DNA from: an uncultured Oscillospiraceae bacterium
Lineage (GTDB): Bacteria > Bacillota > Clostridia > Oscillospirales > Ruminococcaceae
Reading direction: 5' to 3'
Length of the DNA: 59,698 bases
Assembly (NCBI GenBank): GCA_949743955.1
Contig: CATJVQ010000024.1
Location: 1 to 59,698 of the forward strand
A model generated the notes under the pieces. The model made no database searches and was not told where the DNA came from. It was given only the letters and a program-made list of their open reading frames with translations. A program made the position numbers and the translations under genes. Positions within the stretch are counted from its first letter, which is position 1. Each line of letters begins with the position of its first letter. Shown piece after piece: positions 8,403-16,606 of this stretch.

Positions 8403-8995
8403 CCGATCCCCTTTTCAAGCAGTCCGGCGATATTCGACATAATGAGCCGTGTCCCCGTCCGGAATGTCCGGGGGGAGGAGGCGTCGACGCCGAGCGCTTT
8501 CGGGGAGATGGGATCGCCGAAGCGCACGGTAACAGGTGTACGGAACCGTAGCTTTTCACCGAAGCACACCGCCGCCGGGACAATCGTGGCCTTCGCCGCG
8601 CCCGCAATGACGGCGCATCCCGTCTTCCCGCGCTGGAGGGTTCCGTCCGTGGAGCGTGTGCCCTCGGGGAACATGGCGAGCACCTTGCCCTCCTCAACGG
8701 TATGTACAGCGAAATCCACGGCGCCTGTGTCGCCCTTCCCGCGTTCGACCGGGAAAGCACCCAGCGCCCGAATCAGAGGGCCGACCAGCGGTGTATCAAA
8801 AAGCTCGATCTTGGCCATGAAGGTGAGTGTCGGCTTAAGGGCGACGCCGACAAAGACCGGATCAAAATTGGTGCGGTGGTTGCTGGCCACGAGGTAGCCG
8901 CCCCCCTGCGGGAGCTTTTCAGCGCCCTCAACCCGGAAGCGGAAAAGTACCCGGACAAGCGCCCACAGTATGCCGCGGGCAAAACGGTAAAACAA
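8399..8995 (-). CDS. plsC: 1-acyl-sn-glycerol-3-phosphate acyltransferase (PlsC family)
   Basis: A 198-residue membrane-associated acyltransferase that converts lysophosphatidic acid to phosphatidic acid in phospholipid synthesis. The catalytic H-x4-D motif is NHRTNFDP near residue 40, and the acyl-acceptor-binding FPEGTRS motif lies near residue 110. An N-terminal hydrophobic helix is consistent with membrane attachment. The start is TTG 8995, with GGGGGAGG very close upstream. Its stop overlaps the ispH start by four bases and it follows cmk by 15 bases, so the three are translated from one message. The cmk-plsC-ispH order is common in Firmicutes. Confidence 0.9.
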   Translation of the reverse strand: MFYRFARGILWALVRVLFRFRVEGAEKLPQGGGYLVASNHRTNFDPVFVGVALKPTLTFMAKIELFDTPLVGPLIRALGAFPVERGKGDTGAVDFAVHTVEEGKVLAMFPEGTRSTDGTLQRGKTGCAVIAGAAKATIVPAAVCFGEKLRFRTPVTVRFGDPISPKALGVDASSPRTFRTGTRLIMSNIAGLLEKGIG

Positions 8996-9010
8996 CGGCC
9001 TCCCCCTCTC

Positions 9011-9685
9011 TCAAAGCTGGCGCAGCTTATTGCCGATGAGTACATCCAGCAGGCGGATAGATTCCTCGAGCGTATTTCCCGTGGTGTCCACGGTGACAGC
9101 GTCCGGCGCGGGGCGCAACGGCATGACAGCGCGCTGCTCATCCTGCGTGTCGCGGGCCTCAACATCGGCGAGGACCTGCTCATAGGTGATGTCCTCGCCG
9201 CGCGCGCGCAGCTCGTCGAAGCGGCGGCGTGCGCGGTCGGCACTTGAAGCGGTCAGAAAAATTTTGATCTGCGCCTTCGGCAGGATGAACGTGCCGATGT
9301 CGCGCCCGTCCATGACGACATCGTGTTCCCGGGCGAGGGAACGCTGGCATTCGAGCAGAAACTCCCGCACGGCGGGTATCGCCGCCACGGCGCTTGCCGC
9401 AAGCGACACCTCGGAGGAGCGGATATCCTCGCTCACATCCTCGCCGCAGAGCAGCACATGCTGCTTTCCCTCGGCGTCATGCCGCAGGGACAGTTTGATT
9501 TTCTCCAGCAGCGCGATCACAGGCGCCTCATCCTTGGGCTCGACGCCGCTGCGCAGCGCATAAAGCCCGACAGCACGGTACAGCGCGCCTGTGTCGATAT
9601 ACAGAAACCCCCGGCGGGAGGCCACGGCACGGGCGATAGTACTCTTTCCCGCGCCGGACGGTCCGTCGATTGCGATAGAGATCAT
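9011..9685 (-). CDS. cmk: Cytidylate kinase
   Basis: A 224-residue (d)CMP kinase that phosphorylates CMP and dCMP in pyrimidine nucleotide recycling. The P-loop is IDGPSGAGKST at residues 6-16. IDTGALYRAV is the nucleoside-binding segment, VVMDGRDIGTFILP is the conserved CMP-specific loop, and the DRARRRFDEL region forms the lid. Length is typical. The ATG overlaps the stop of the upstream flavoprotein by ATGA, indicating coupled translation. Confidence 0.93.
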   Translation of the reverse strand: MISIAIDGPSGAGKSTIARAVASRRGFLYIDTGALYRAVGLYALRSGVEPKDEAPVIALLEKIKLSLRHDAEGKQHVLLCGEDVSEDIRSSEVSLAASAVAAIPAVREFLLECQRSLAREHDVVMDGRDIGTFILPKAQIKIFLTASSADRARRRFDELRARGEDITYEQVLADVEARDTQDEQRAVMPLRPAPDAVTVDTTGNTLEESIRLLDVLIGNKLRQL

Positions 9686-10965
9686 GAACAGTCCCCCTCA
9701 TCCTGTGCGGTACGGATGGACCGTGCCGCGAGATATGCCGTAGAAAACGCGATTTGCAGGTTATACCCGCCGGTGAGCGCGTCCACATCGAGCACCTCTC
9801 CGGCGAAGAACAGGCCCGGCGCCCGCTTCGAGCGCATGGAGCCCGGATCGACCTCCCGCACACAGACGCCGCCCCGGGTGATCACCGCCTCCTCAAATGA
9901 GCCCAGTCCCCGCACGGCGAGCGGGAACGCCTTGATGACAGCACACAGGGCTCCCCTCTGTTCGCGGGTGATCTCGTGTACCTTCCGCTGCGGCGGCACA
10001 CCGCAGAGATCCACCACAATGGGGCAGAGCGACCGCGGCAGCAGCGCGCCAAGCGATTTGCCGAAATCCCGATTGGGCGCTTCGGAGAAGTCGCGCAGAA
10101 TGCGCCGGTCGAGCGCCTGACTATCCAGCCCGGGCTTGAGGTCGATTTCAATCCGGTAATCCTTCGGGCGGGCCGCGTCCATGAGGCTCGAGGCAGTCAG
10201 CGCGAGCGGGCCGGAGAGGCCGGTGTGTGTAAAGAGCGCTTCGCCCACCTCACTCCAGCATTTCTTATACCTGTCAAAAAGTGTAAAGTTCACGTTGCGC
10301 AGGGAGAGACCGGCTGCCTGCGGATAGGCGGGTTCGGTCAGGAGCCCTGTCAGCGCGGGATAGGGTGTCACGATGGTGTGCCCCGCCTCCCCGGCCAAGC
10401 GGTATCCGTCCCCATTCGATCCTGTTGCGGGGAAGCTCATGCCGCCGGTGGCGATCACTGTCGCTCCCGCGCGAAGTTCGCGCCCGCCGCTGAGGCGGAC
10501 GCCCTGCACACGGCGGACGCCGTCTGCCCCGTCCTCAAGAAGAAGAGATTCTGCCTCCCCGGTGAGGATATCTGCCCCGGCCGCGCGCGCCGCATTCACA
10601 AGCGCGTCCACAATGTCGCGCGCACTGTCGGAGGCAGGGAACACACGCCGCCCCCGCTCCACCTTGAGCGGGACACCGCGCTCCTCGAAGAAGCGCATGA
10701 TGTCCTGCGGTGAAAGAGCGCTGAAAGCACTGTACAGAAAGCGGGGATTCCGCGCCACTGCGGCGAGGAATTCGTCTCTCGTGCAGTCGTTTGTCAGGTT
10801 GCAGCGGCCCTTTCCGGTCATGAGGAGCTTCCGGGCCGGCCGCTCCCGTTTTTCGAGCACGGCGACCCGCAGCCCGGAGAGATGGGCCGCACAAAACAGC
10901 CCTGCCGCCCCACCGCCGACTATCAATACGTCATACAGATCCGGGGGCTTTTTCATAGACGTCAT
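9682..10965 (-). CDS. HI0933/YhiN-family NAD(P)/FAD-dependent oxidoreductase
   Basis: A flavoprotein of about 427 residues. The N-terminal dinucleotide-binding motif is VLIVGGGAAGLFCAA, followed by the family signature RKLLMTGKGRCNLTN. The C-terminal LFFAGEVLDVDALTGGYNLQ closes the FAD site, as in the HI0933/aminoacetone-oxidase-like family. The physiological reaction of this family is not settled. The start is uncertain: ATG 10965 has GGGAAGAAT before it and ATG 10956 is also possible; both overlap the end of the RpiR gene. It is the first of four overlapping genes ending with ispH-S1. Confidence 0.88.
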   Translation of the reverse strand: MTSMKKPPDLYDVLIVGGGAAGLFCAAHLSGLRVAVLEKRERPARKLLMTGKGRCNLTNDCTRDEFLAAVARNPRFLYSAFSALSPQDIMRFFEERGVPLKVERGRRVFPASDSARDIVDALVNAARAAGADILTGEAESLLLEDGADGVRRVQGVRLSGGRELRAGATVIATGGMSFPATGSNGDGYRLAGEAGHTIVTPYPALTGLLTEPAYPQAAGLSLRNVNFTLFDRYKKCWSEVGEALFTHTGLSGPLALTASSLMDAARPKDYRIEIDLKPGLDSQALDRRILRDFSEAPNRDFGKSLGALLPRSLCPIVVDLCGVPPQRKVHEITREQRGALCAVIKAFPLAVRGLGSFEEAVITRGGVCVREVDPGSMRSKRAPGLFFAGEVLDVDALTGGYNLQIAFSTAYLAARSIRTAQDEGDCS

Positions 10966-11800
10966 ATTCTTCCCAAACGCTTTCCAGGCGGCGGTAGGTC
11001 CCCACCGTCTCATTTTTCTTCTTCATCCCCACGGCGACGATCAGCGCATCGATGAGGCTTAAGGGCGCGACAAGCGAATCGACAAACGAAACCATATCGC
11101 TGCGCGCGCAGAGCAGATGGTCAGAGTAGGGCGCAATGGGCGAATGTTCTGTGTCGGTGATGCCCACAACAGTCGCCCCATTGGACTTGGCGAACTTCGC
11201 CGCCTTGACGGAGCGCTGGGAATAGCGGGGGAAGGTGATAGAAATCAGCACATCCCGCTCCCCGATATGATAAATCTGTTCAAAGACCTCGCTTGCGCTC
11301 GAGGAGCTGACCAAACGCAGGTTTTTGAAAATATGGTTAAAGTAAAAATAGAGAAACGTGGCCAGCGCGCTCGCGCTGCGGATACCCAGTATATAAATCT
11401 TTTCCGCGGAGACGATAGCGTCAACCGTGCGGGCAAAGGAATCGGAGTCCACGGTCTGCGCCGTTGTGCGGATGCGTTCCATATCCATGGAGAGTACCTT
11501 TTGCAGCACATCGTGTTCGCCGATCTGTTCGTCGGTAACTTCCATACGCTGGGCGGAGGTGAGGCGATTACGGATGAGTTCCTGCAAAGCACGCTGTAAA
11601 CGGGGATAGCCGTCATACCCGACCTCGTAAGCGAAGCGGACCACTGTCGACTCGCTGACACCCACAGCCGATCCCAGCTTCTGAGCAGTCATAAAGGCGG
11701 CGCGTTCGTAATGGTTAATAATGTAGTTGGCAATCAGGCGCTGGCCCTTGGAAAAGCGGCTGTTCATCGCGCTGATTTTCGTGAGAAGATCTTCTGACAA
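10931..11800 (-). CDS. RpiR-family transcriptional regulator with SIS domain
   Basis: A regulator of about 289 residues. The N-terminal HTH_6 domain contains AAFMTAQKLGSAVGVSESTV and VRFAYEVGYDGYPRLQ. The C-terminal SIS domain (from about residue 130 on) would bind a phosphosugar; SITFPRYSQRSVKAAKFAK is its phosphate-binding part. TTG 11800 is preferred because AGGGGG lies 8 bases upstream. An ATG at 11818 is also in frame, but the promoter -10 box is only about ten bases before it, which would make the transcript nearly leaderless. Its target is not evident. The 3' end overlaps the flavoprotein gene, so the two may be coexpressed. Confidence 0.87.
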   Translation of the reverse strand: MSEDLLTKISAMNSRFSKGQRLIANYIINHYERAAFMTAQKLGSAVGVSESTVVRFAYEVGYDGYPRLQRALQELIRNRLTSAQRMEVTDEQIGEHDVLQKVLSMDMERIRTTAQTVDSDSFARTVDAIVSAEKIYILGIRSASALATFLYFYFNHIFKNLRLVSSSSASEVFEQIYHIGERDVLISITFPRYSQRSVKAAKFAKSNGATVVGITDTEHSPIAPYSDHLLCARSDMVSFVDSLVAPLSLIDALIVAVGMKKKNETVGTYRRLESVWEEYDVYEKAPGSV

Positions 11801-11827
11801 TCCATCATCCCCCTGCATGATACCCCT

Positions 11828-11856
11828 ATTATACGAAAAAACCCGAAAAAAATCAA
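11828..11856 (-). promoter_or_regulatory. Promoter of the RpiR-to-ispH gene cluster
   Basis: TTGATT (11856-11851) and TATAAT (11833-11828) on the minus strand with an exact 17-base spacer. This is a near-consensus sigma-A promoter placed directly after the previous terminator. Confidence 0.8.
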
Positions 11857-11921
11857 GAGAGGCGCCTGCTCTCCTGCATGTTTTGGGATCAAAATCCTGC
11901 AAAACCGGGCTGTCGGGACAG

Positions 11922-11950
11922 AAAAAGGCCGCCGCATAACCGCGGCGGCC
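11922..11950 (-). terminator. Terminator downstream of secDF and the possible small RNA
   Basis: GGCCGCCGC (11927-11935) pairs with GCGGCGGCC (11942-11950) around six bases; the minus strand then has TTTTT at 11926-11922. Confidence 0.85.
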
Positions 11951-12076
11951 CCTGAAGCTCCAATTCTACAGCCTGTCCAAAAGAGGCAGTCAAACAACGG
12001 TATAGCACAATCATTCCGCAACCTATCGACAGGTTGTAAAACCACGGCGCCAAAACAGAAGCACGCTACCTCCTTA
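11951..12076 (-). ncRNA. Possible structured RNA after secF (type not identified)
   Basis: About 125 bases between a palindromic element and a strong terminator hold no good gene. On the minus strand they fold into small hairpins such as CAACCT-GTCGAT-AGGTTG and GCCT...AGGC. The block also has an AAGGAGG followed by GTG opening only a 13-codon frame. It could be an independent small RNA (6S RNA was considered but not confirmed), a very short peptide gene or a long 3' untranslated region of secF. Confidence 0.3.
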
Positions 12077-12144
12077 AAAAAGTTACGATTTCGGCCATAC
12101 ATGGCCGAAATTTGATTCCGCTTCAGAATCAAAAGTAACTTTTT
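12077..12144. repeat. Composite palindromic element, copy 1
   Basis: The outer arms AAAAAGTTAC (12077-12086) and GTAACTTTTT (12135-12144) enclose two further palindromes: ATTTCGGCCAT/ATGGCCGAAAT (12088-12111) and TTTGATTC/GAATCAAA (12111-12133). The right-hand part matches the element at 14636-14679 on the other side of secDF. Confidence 0.75.
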
Positions 12145-12165
12145 ACAGGCATAACCGCTTCGCGG

Positions 12166-13107
12166 TTATGTCGAGGCCTGATTCTTCTTTGCCGCTTTAT
12201 AGCGCTGCCAGGTGACCCACAGCGGGCCGGAGAGACAGACAGAGGAATAAAGTCCGGCGCAGATGCCGATGAGCAGCGGGAACGCGAAGGACATGATCGA
12301 GGAGACGCCGCGCGTCAGCGCAATGATGCAGATGACAATCATCGCCGCCGAGGTAGTGATGGTGGTGTTGACAGCGCGCAGCATCGACTGATTGATGGAC
12401 TTGTCCACAAGTTCGCCGAGATCGGCCTTTGCGCCGTAGCGGCGGCGGTTCTCGCGGATGCGGTCATACACCACGATGGTGGCGTTGATCGAGTAACCGA
12501 GGATGGTGAGCATAACGGCGATGAAGTTCTCGTTGATCGGGAAGCGGCAGACAACGAACGTCAGATAAACGACCATCAGATCGTGCAGCAGCGCCACCAC
12601 GCAGAACACGCCCGCGCTCCATCCGCCGATACGGCGGAACCGGAAAGCGATATACACGACCATCAGCAGCGCCGCAATGGCCACGGCAACCAAGCATTTT
12701 GTGAAGAACTCCCGCCCGATGGTGGGGTTGACGTTGTTGATGGAGGCCATCTGGAGGTTATTGCCGCCAAAGCGGGAGGAGAGAGCATCCTGCAGGGCGC
12801 CCTGCTCGTCGAGGGTGAGGCCGTCGGAGCTGGTGAGGGAGAGGACGTAATTGGTCCGCCCGGTCGTGGCGTTTGTCTGTTGCTGAACGCTTACCCCCTG
12901 TCCGAGGTGGTCCTCAGCGGCCTGACGAAGGGCGTTCGCATCCAAATCGCCGTCAAAGGAATAGGTGATGATGGTGCCGCCCTTGAACGAGATGTCCAGA
13001 TTAACGCCGAAAATGACTGTCGCCAGGAGCGTCAGCACGATAAGGCACAAGGAAATGATGAAGAAAGTCCGTTTGCTTTGGATGAAAGGAAATTCACGGA
13101 GTTTCAT
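12166..13107 (-). CDS. secF: Protein translocase subunit SecF
   Basis: A 313-residue inner membrane protein with six predicted helices and one large extracytoplasmic loop after helix 1. With SecD it uses the proton gradient to help release secreted proteins from SecYEG. Diagnostic features are GVNLDISFKGGTIITYSF after the first helix and the MLTILGYSINATIVVYDRIR segment in the C-terminal half. Its ATG overlaps the secD stop by four bases. Length is typical for a separate SecF. Confidence 0.95.
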   Translation of the reverse strand: MKLREFPFIQSKRTFFIISLCLIVLTLLATVIFGVNLDISFKGGTIITYSFDGDLDANALRQAAEDHLGQGVSVQQQTNATTGRTNYVLSLTSSDGLTLDEQGALQDALSSRFGGNNLQMASINNVNPTIGREFFTKCLVAVAIAALLMVVYIAFRFRRIGGWSAGVFCVVALLHDLMVVYLTFVVCRFPINENFIAVMLTILGYSINATIVVYDRIRENRRRYGAKADLGELVDKSINQSMLRAVNTTITTSAAMIVICIIALTRGVSSIMSFAFPLLIGICAGLYSSVCLSGPLWVTWQRYKAAKKNQAST

Positions 13108-14498
13108 TTGTCAACCCCCCCATACAGCCAGAGTTTTCTAAAGGGTTTGAATCGGGAAATGGACTGGATCATCAGGCGCGTGGCAAAGACACCCATGATG
13201 AAGTTGAGCACAACACCCACGAGCAGCGTGTAGCCGAAGGAGTAGATGGTACCGGCTGTGGCGGGGCCGAAGACGTTGAAAACCGGGCTGAGCATCCGCG
13301 CGAAGATGCTGTCGGCCGGGCCAAACGCACCCATGAGGATGACCGCGACGATGATCATTGTGATATTGCTGTCGAAGATGGACGAGAAGCCGCGGCTGAA
13401 GCCGCCGGAGATGGCGCCGTCGAGCGTCCTGCCCGCGCGCAGCTCCTCCTTGACACGCTCCGCCAGAATGACATTCGCGTCCACGCCCATGCCCATGGAG
13501 AGGATCATGCCGCACAGACCCGGCAGGGTCAGCGTGAAGGAGGGGATCCCCGGGAAGTAACCGGTCACACCGATGATGATGCCCGCGGCCTGTCCGGCCA
13601 AGGCAATGACGGCGATGACGCCGTTAAGGCGGTAGACAGCAATCATGAACACGGCGATGAGCACGAAAGCGATGAACGCCGCGAGGACCATAGCGTCCTT
13701 CGCGCCGAGACCGAGGGTCGGGGAGATGGAGTTATAGTTTTCCGTCTCGAGCTTAAAGGGCAGGGCACCGCCGTTGATCTTGTCGGCCAGGGCCTTGGCC
13801 TCGTCGATGGTGGCGCTGCCGGTGATGATGGCCTTGCCGTCCGGGATGCGGGTGTTGACGAGCGGATCGCTGATCATTGTATCATCCATCCAGATACTGA
13901 TGCGCCCCGTACCGGCCAGGCGGCCGGTCGCTTCGGCGAACGCATCGGTCCCTTCGCTGCTCAGTTCGAGCGACACGACCGGTGCGTTTGTCTGCGGGTC
14001 GACAGCGGGCTCCGCGCGCACGACCATGCTGCCGGTGAGGATGACGGTATCCTTTGTTATGCCGGAAGGCAGGCCGTTTTCATCGCGCGTATTGCCTTCG
14101 CGGAAGGTGAGCAGTGCGGTCTCGCCGAGCTCGCGGATAGCGTCCTCAGGGTTAAAGTCTGTCTCATCCGCCTTCCAAGGGAACCGGACGATGATACGGT
14201 CCTTCGCGGTGTCCTTATAGACCTCATAGTCCGCGATGTTCTGATTGATAAGGCGTGTCTCAATAACAGCCTGCGCGGCGGACAGCTCGTCCTCCGTCGC
14301 GTCAACGCCCTCGGGCGGGGTGAACGTGACATCCACGCCGCCGCGGATGTCGATGCCCCACCGGATGGAGTCCGCACCCTTGATCCATACACGGGTCACA
14401 TCTCCATACCGCGTTGAGATACCTGTCATTGAAGTCACGGTGAGGAACACAATCAGAAAGGCGACAATGAAAAACACCGGTTTTCCAACTTTTCTCAT
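13104..14498 (-). CDS. secD: Protein translocase subunit SecD
   Basis: A 464-residue membrane protein with an N-terminal helix, a periplasmic-type P1 domain and a C-terminal six-helix RND-like domain. WGIDIRGGVDVTFTPPEG is the SecD signature; GLCGMILSMGMGVDANVILA carries the conserved transmembrane region with the Asp involved in proton movement. ATG 14498 was chosen because TTGGAGGC precedes it; upstream in-frame ATGs extend across the promoter. secD and secF form a two-gene operon. Confidence 0.95.
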   Translation of the reverse strand: MRKVGKPVFFIVAFLIVFLTVTSMTGISTRYGDVTRVWIKGADSIRWGIDIRGGVDVTFTPPEGVDATEDELSAAQAVIETRLINQNIADYEVYKDTAKDRIIVRFPWKADETDFNPEDAIRELGETALLTFREGNTRDENGLPSGITKDTVILTGSMVVRAEPAVDPQTNAPVVSLELSSEGTDAFAEATGRLAGTGRISIWMDDTMISDPLVNTRIPDGKAIITGSATIDEAKALADKINGGALPFKLETENYNSISPTLGLGAKDAMVLAAFIAFVLIAVFMIAVYRLNGVIAVIALAGQAAGIIIGVTGYFPGIPSFTLTLPGLCGMILSMGMGVDANVILAERVKEELRAGRTLDGAISGGFSRGFSSIFDSNITMIIVAVILMGAFGPADSIFARMLSPVFNVFGPATAGTIYSFGYTLLVGVVLNFIMGVFATRLMIQSISRFKPFRKLWLYGGVDK

Positions 14499-14573
14499 CT
14501 GAAAGCCTCCAATGAAGTGAAAAAATCCGCACGCTCCCCGGGCAGCGGGACCGCGCGACACTCATACTTTCTT

Positions 14574-14602
14574 ATTATATAAAAAATTCCTTCCAAAGTC
14601 AA
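14574..14602 (-). promoter_or_regulatory. Promoter of secDF
   Basis: TTGACT (14602-14597), a 17-base spacer and TATAAT (14579-14574) on the minus strand, about 75 bases before secD. This is one of the strongest promoters in the window. Confidence 0.85.
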
Positions 14603-14603
14603 C

Positions 14604-14632
14604 GGAACAACCGCAGGAACTGAGGTTGTTCC
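14604..14632. repeat. Hairpin just upstream of the secDF promoter
   Basis: GGAACAACC (14604-14612) pairs with GGTTGTTCC (14624-14632) around an eleven-base loop. It lies between the secDF -35 box and the larger palindrome. Confidence 0.6.
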
Positions 14633-14635
14633 TGC

Positions 14636-14679
14636 AAAAAGTTACTTTTGATTCCGAGGGGAATCAAAAGTAACTTTTT
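14636..14679. repeat. Palindromic element, copy 2
   Basis: A perfect 20-bp stem with a GAGG loop: 14636-14655 pairs with 14660-14679, with AAAAAGTTAC at one end and GTAACTTTTT at the other. It can act as a terminator in either direction. It shares the GAATCAAAAGTAACTTTTT arm with copy 1 at 12077-12144. The rest of the 14680-14800 stretch is AT-rich and holds no gene. Confidence 0.8.
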
Positions 14680-14805
14680 TTGAGAGGGTTACATGCTGCC
14701 GTTTTGGTGCCGCTGCTTTACATCGGGTTCTGCGAAAAATGGTTTTGTTGGAGGAATTTCGATTTTTTAGTTCTTTATATTTTGATTTCCTTATAAAGTA
14801 GAAGA

Positions 14806-14830
14806 AGCCTGCCGCATTTTGCGGCAGGCT
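14806..14830 (-). terminator. Terminator of the lipase-like gene
   Basis: AGCCTGCCGC (14806-14815) pairs perfectly with GCGGCAGGCT (14821-14830); TTCTTCT follows on the minus strand. Confidence 0.75.
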
Positions 14831-14836
14831 GTTTGA

Positions 14837-15643
14837 TTAGATGCGTTTTTTGATCCAGGCGAGGACTTCGTCGAGGATTTCGTCTTTGCAGGGCTCGTTG
14901 AAGATTTCGTGGAACAGGTGGGCGTAGATTTTGAGCGTCTTGTCGCTCGACGCGATGTCGCCGAACAGTTCGCGCGAATCCTTTTCGCTCACCAGTCCGT
15001 CGCATGCGCCGTGCAGCATAATAACCGGATCGGTGAAACACGCGGCGTTCGCTTTTAGCCACTGGATACCGCCCCAGATGCTGTTGAGCAGACCGATGGA
15101 GATTTCCTTCTCTACATATGGATCCCTGCCGTACGCTTCCACGACCGCCGGGTCACTGCATACGCCGCTGCCCAGAGCGTTCGGGACATAGCTGTCGGCC
15201 GGTGCGTCGACAGGCAGCGGGCCCGCGCACGGCGTGTTATACCGCGTGAGCGCGCCGGAGAGGATGATGCCCGCCGCTTCACCGGGATATTTGGTGGCGA
15301 ACAGGGTGGCCGCATAACCGCCCATGCTGTGCCCCACAACAAAAAGCGGCAGTCCCGGCTGCTCACGCTTCGCCAGCTCTGTCACGACGTGTACATCGTC
15401 GACAATCTCGTTGAAGCCGCTGTAATAAACACGCTTGCCCTCCGAACGGCCGTGCCCGCGGTGATCGAAACGGTAGACGGCAATACCGTCCGCGCAGAAG
15501 CGTTCGGTCAGGTGGTCGTAACGCCCCTGATGCTCGCACAGTCCGTGGACAATCACGGCGACAGCCTTCGGCGCATCCGGAATATCGCGCTTGAGATACA
15601 GCTCAGTTCCGTCAAACGAACGGATTTTTTCTTCCTTTGTCAT
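14837..15643 (-). CDS. Alpha/beta hydrolase, monoacylglycerol lipase/lysophospholipase-like
   Basis: A 268-residue serine hydrolase. The lipase signature VIVHGLCEHQGRYDHL near residue 32 and FDHRGHGRSEG near residue 60 are typical of the monoglyceride lipase/PldB family. The nucleophile is Ser106 in GHSMGG; the acid is probably Asp in HGACDGLV, and the base His in AHLFHEIFNE. There is no signal peptide, so a cytosolic role in lipid or ester turnover is likely. ATG 15643 is the preferred start; an ATG three codons upstream touches the ribosome binding site. It is a single-gene transcript with its own terminator. Confidence 0.85.
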   Translation of the reverse strand: MTKEEKIRSFDGTELYLKRDIPDAPKAVAVIVHGLCEHQGRYDHLTERFCADGIAVYRFDHRGHGRSEGKRVYYSGFNEIVDDVHVVTELAKREQPGLPLFVVGHSMGGYAATLFATKYPGEAAGIILSGALTRYNTPCAGPLPVDAPADSYVPNALGSGVCSDPAVVEAYGRDPYVEKEISIGLLNSIWGGIQWLKANAACFTDPVIMLHGACDGLVSEKDSRELFGDIASSDKTLKIYAHLFHEIFNEPCKDEILDEVLAWIKKRI

Positions 15644-15765
15644 GCCTCTCATCCCTTCTCCCTGAAAATAACTTTCTTATTCCATTGTAACCCTTTTTAT
15701 AGAAAAACACAATAGAATACAGAAGGCTTCGGAGGATATTTTATCGACTTTGTGGAACAGGAGAT

Positions 15766-16548
15766 TCATTTTTCGGGAGAGGGAGACATCTCCATGTGCA
15801 TTTCCGTGTGGCGGGATCGTTCGTCCGCGTCGAGCACGTAGGTGATATGATCGCCCCGTACAAGGCTGATGGAGATTTGGATGGGCGCGTCCTGATAGTC
15901 ATACGTAATCTTATAAATAGAAAAAAGCGGCTCCCCCGGCGGACAGTGGAGGTAACTGGCGACCGTTTCATCGGCCCGGCTGATGTTGAAGCGCTTGTGT
16001 GCCCGCAGGATGGGGGTGCCGAAATGCTCCTTGATGAGGCGGTAGGTGGAAACATCCGGCCCGATGAGATCGATGAGATTCGGAAAATGAGCGGCAGGAT
16101 AATAGCACTCGTCGAAGAGCAGGGGGGAGTCGCCGTCACAGAGGGTGCGCTTGATTTCGACAACGTCTTCCCCCTTCGACAGACACAGATCCCGGGCGGC
16201 GAAATCCGGCGCAGGAATAATCCGTTTGGAATGAATGATGCGCCGGGGCTCGCGGCCGAGGATCTCCATGCGGTCGGTGAAACCGGTGATGGCGTCCATT
16301 GAATGCTGGACCCGGCGGCGTGTGACAAATGTTCCCTTGCCCTGACGGCGCTCAAGCAGCCCTTCTGCGCTCAGCTCCTGCACGGCTCGGCGCACCGTTA
16401 CACGGCTTACGCCGTAGTGTGCCTGGAGAGCGGTTTCACTGGGCATCTGCTCTCCAGGCACATAGGCACCCTCCATAATATCGTTTTTAATGATGTTTTT
16501 TAGTTGTTCGTAAAGAGGCGTAGACTGATCGACCTTGAGCACGGGCAT
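15766..16548 (-). CDS. GntR-family regulator with UTRA domain (FrlR-like)
   Basis: A 260-residue repressor. The N-terminal winged helix holds GEQMPSETALQAHYGVSRVT and VRRAVQELSAEGLLERRQGK. The UTRA ligand domain follows from about residue 85. ATG 16548 is preceded by AGGAAGGAGC. It lies 58 bases after the FrlD-type kinase gene and probably shares its transcript. Position and family match FrlR, which in other bacteria controls fructoselysine use, so it likely senses a phosphorylated sugar-amine and controls both arms of this locus. That target is inference. Confidence 0.85.
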   Translation of the reverse strand: MPVLKVDQSTPLYEQLKNIIKNDIMEGAYVPGEQMPSETALQAHYGVSRVTVRRAVQELSAEGLLERRQGKGTFVTRRRVQHSMDAITGFTDRMEILGREPRRIIHSKRIIPAPDFAARDLCLSKGEDVVEIKRTLCDGDSPLLFDECYYPAAHFPNLIDLIGPDVSTYRLIKEHFGTPILRAHKRFNISRADETVASYLHCPPGEPLFSIYKITYDYQDAPIQISISLVRGDHITYVLDADERSRHTEMHMEMSPSPEK

Positions 16549-16606
16549 GGAGAGCTCCTTCCTTTCTGTACGGTGATCCGCACAGGGGCGATTTCTAAAC
16601 GGCGTT

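Noticed and set aside
11951-12076. Confident call as 6S RNA
   Set aside because: The closing stem and central bubble could not be drawn convincingly by eye; kept only as an unidentified structured RNA.
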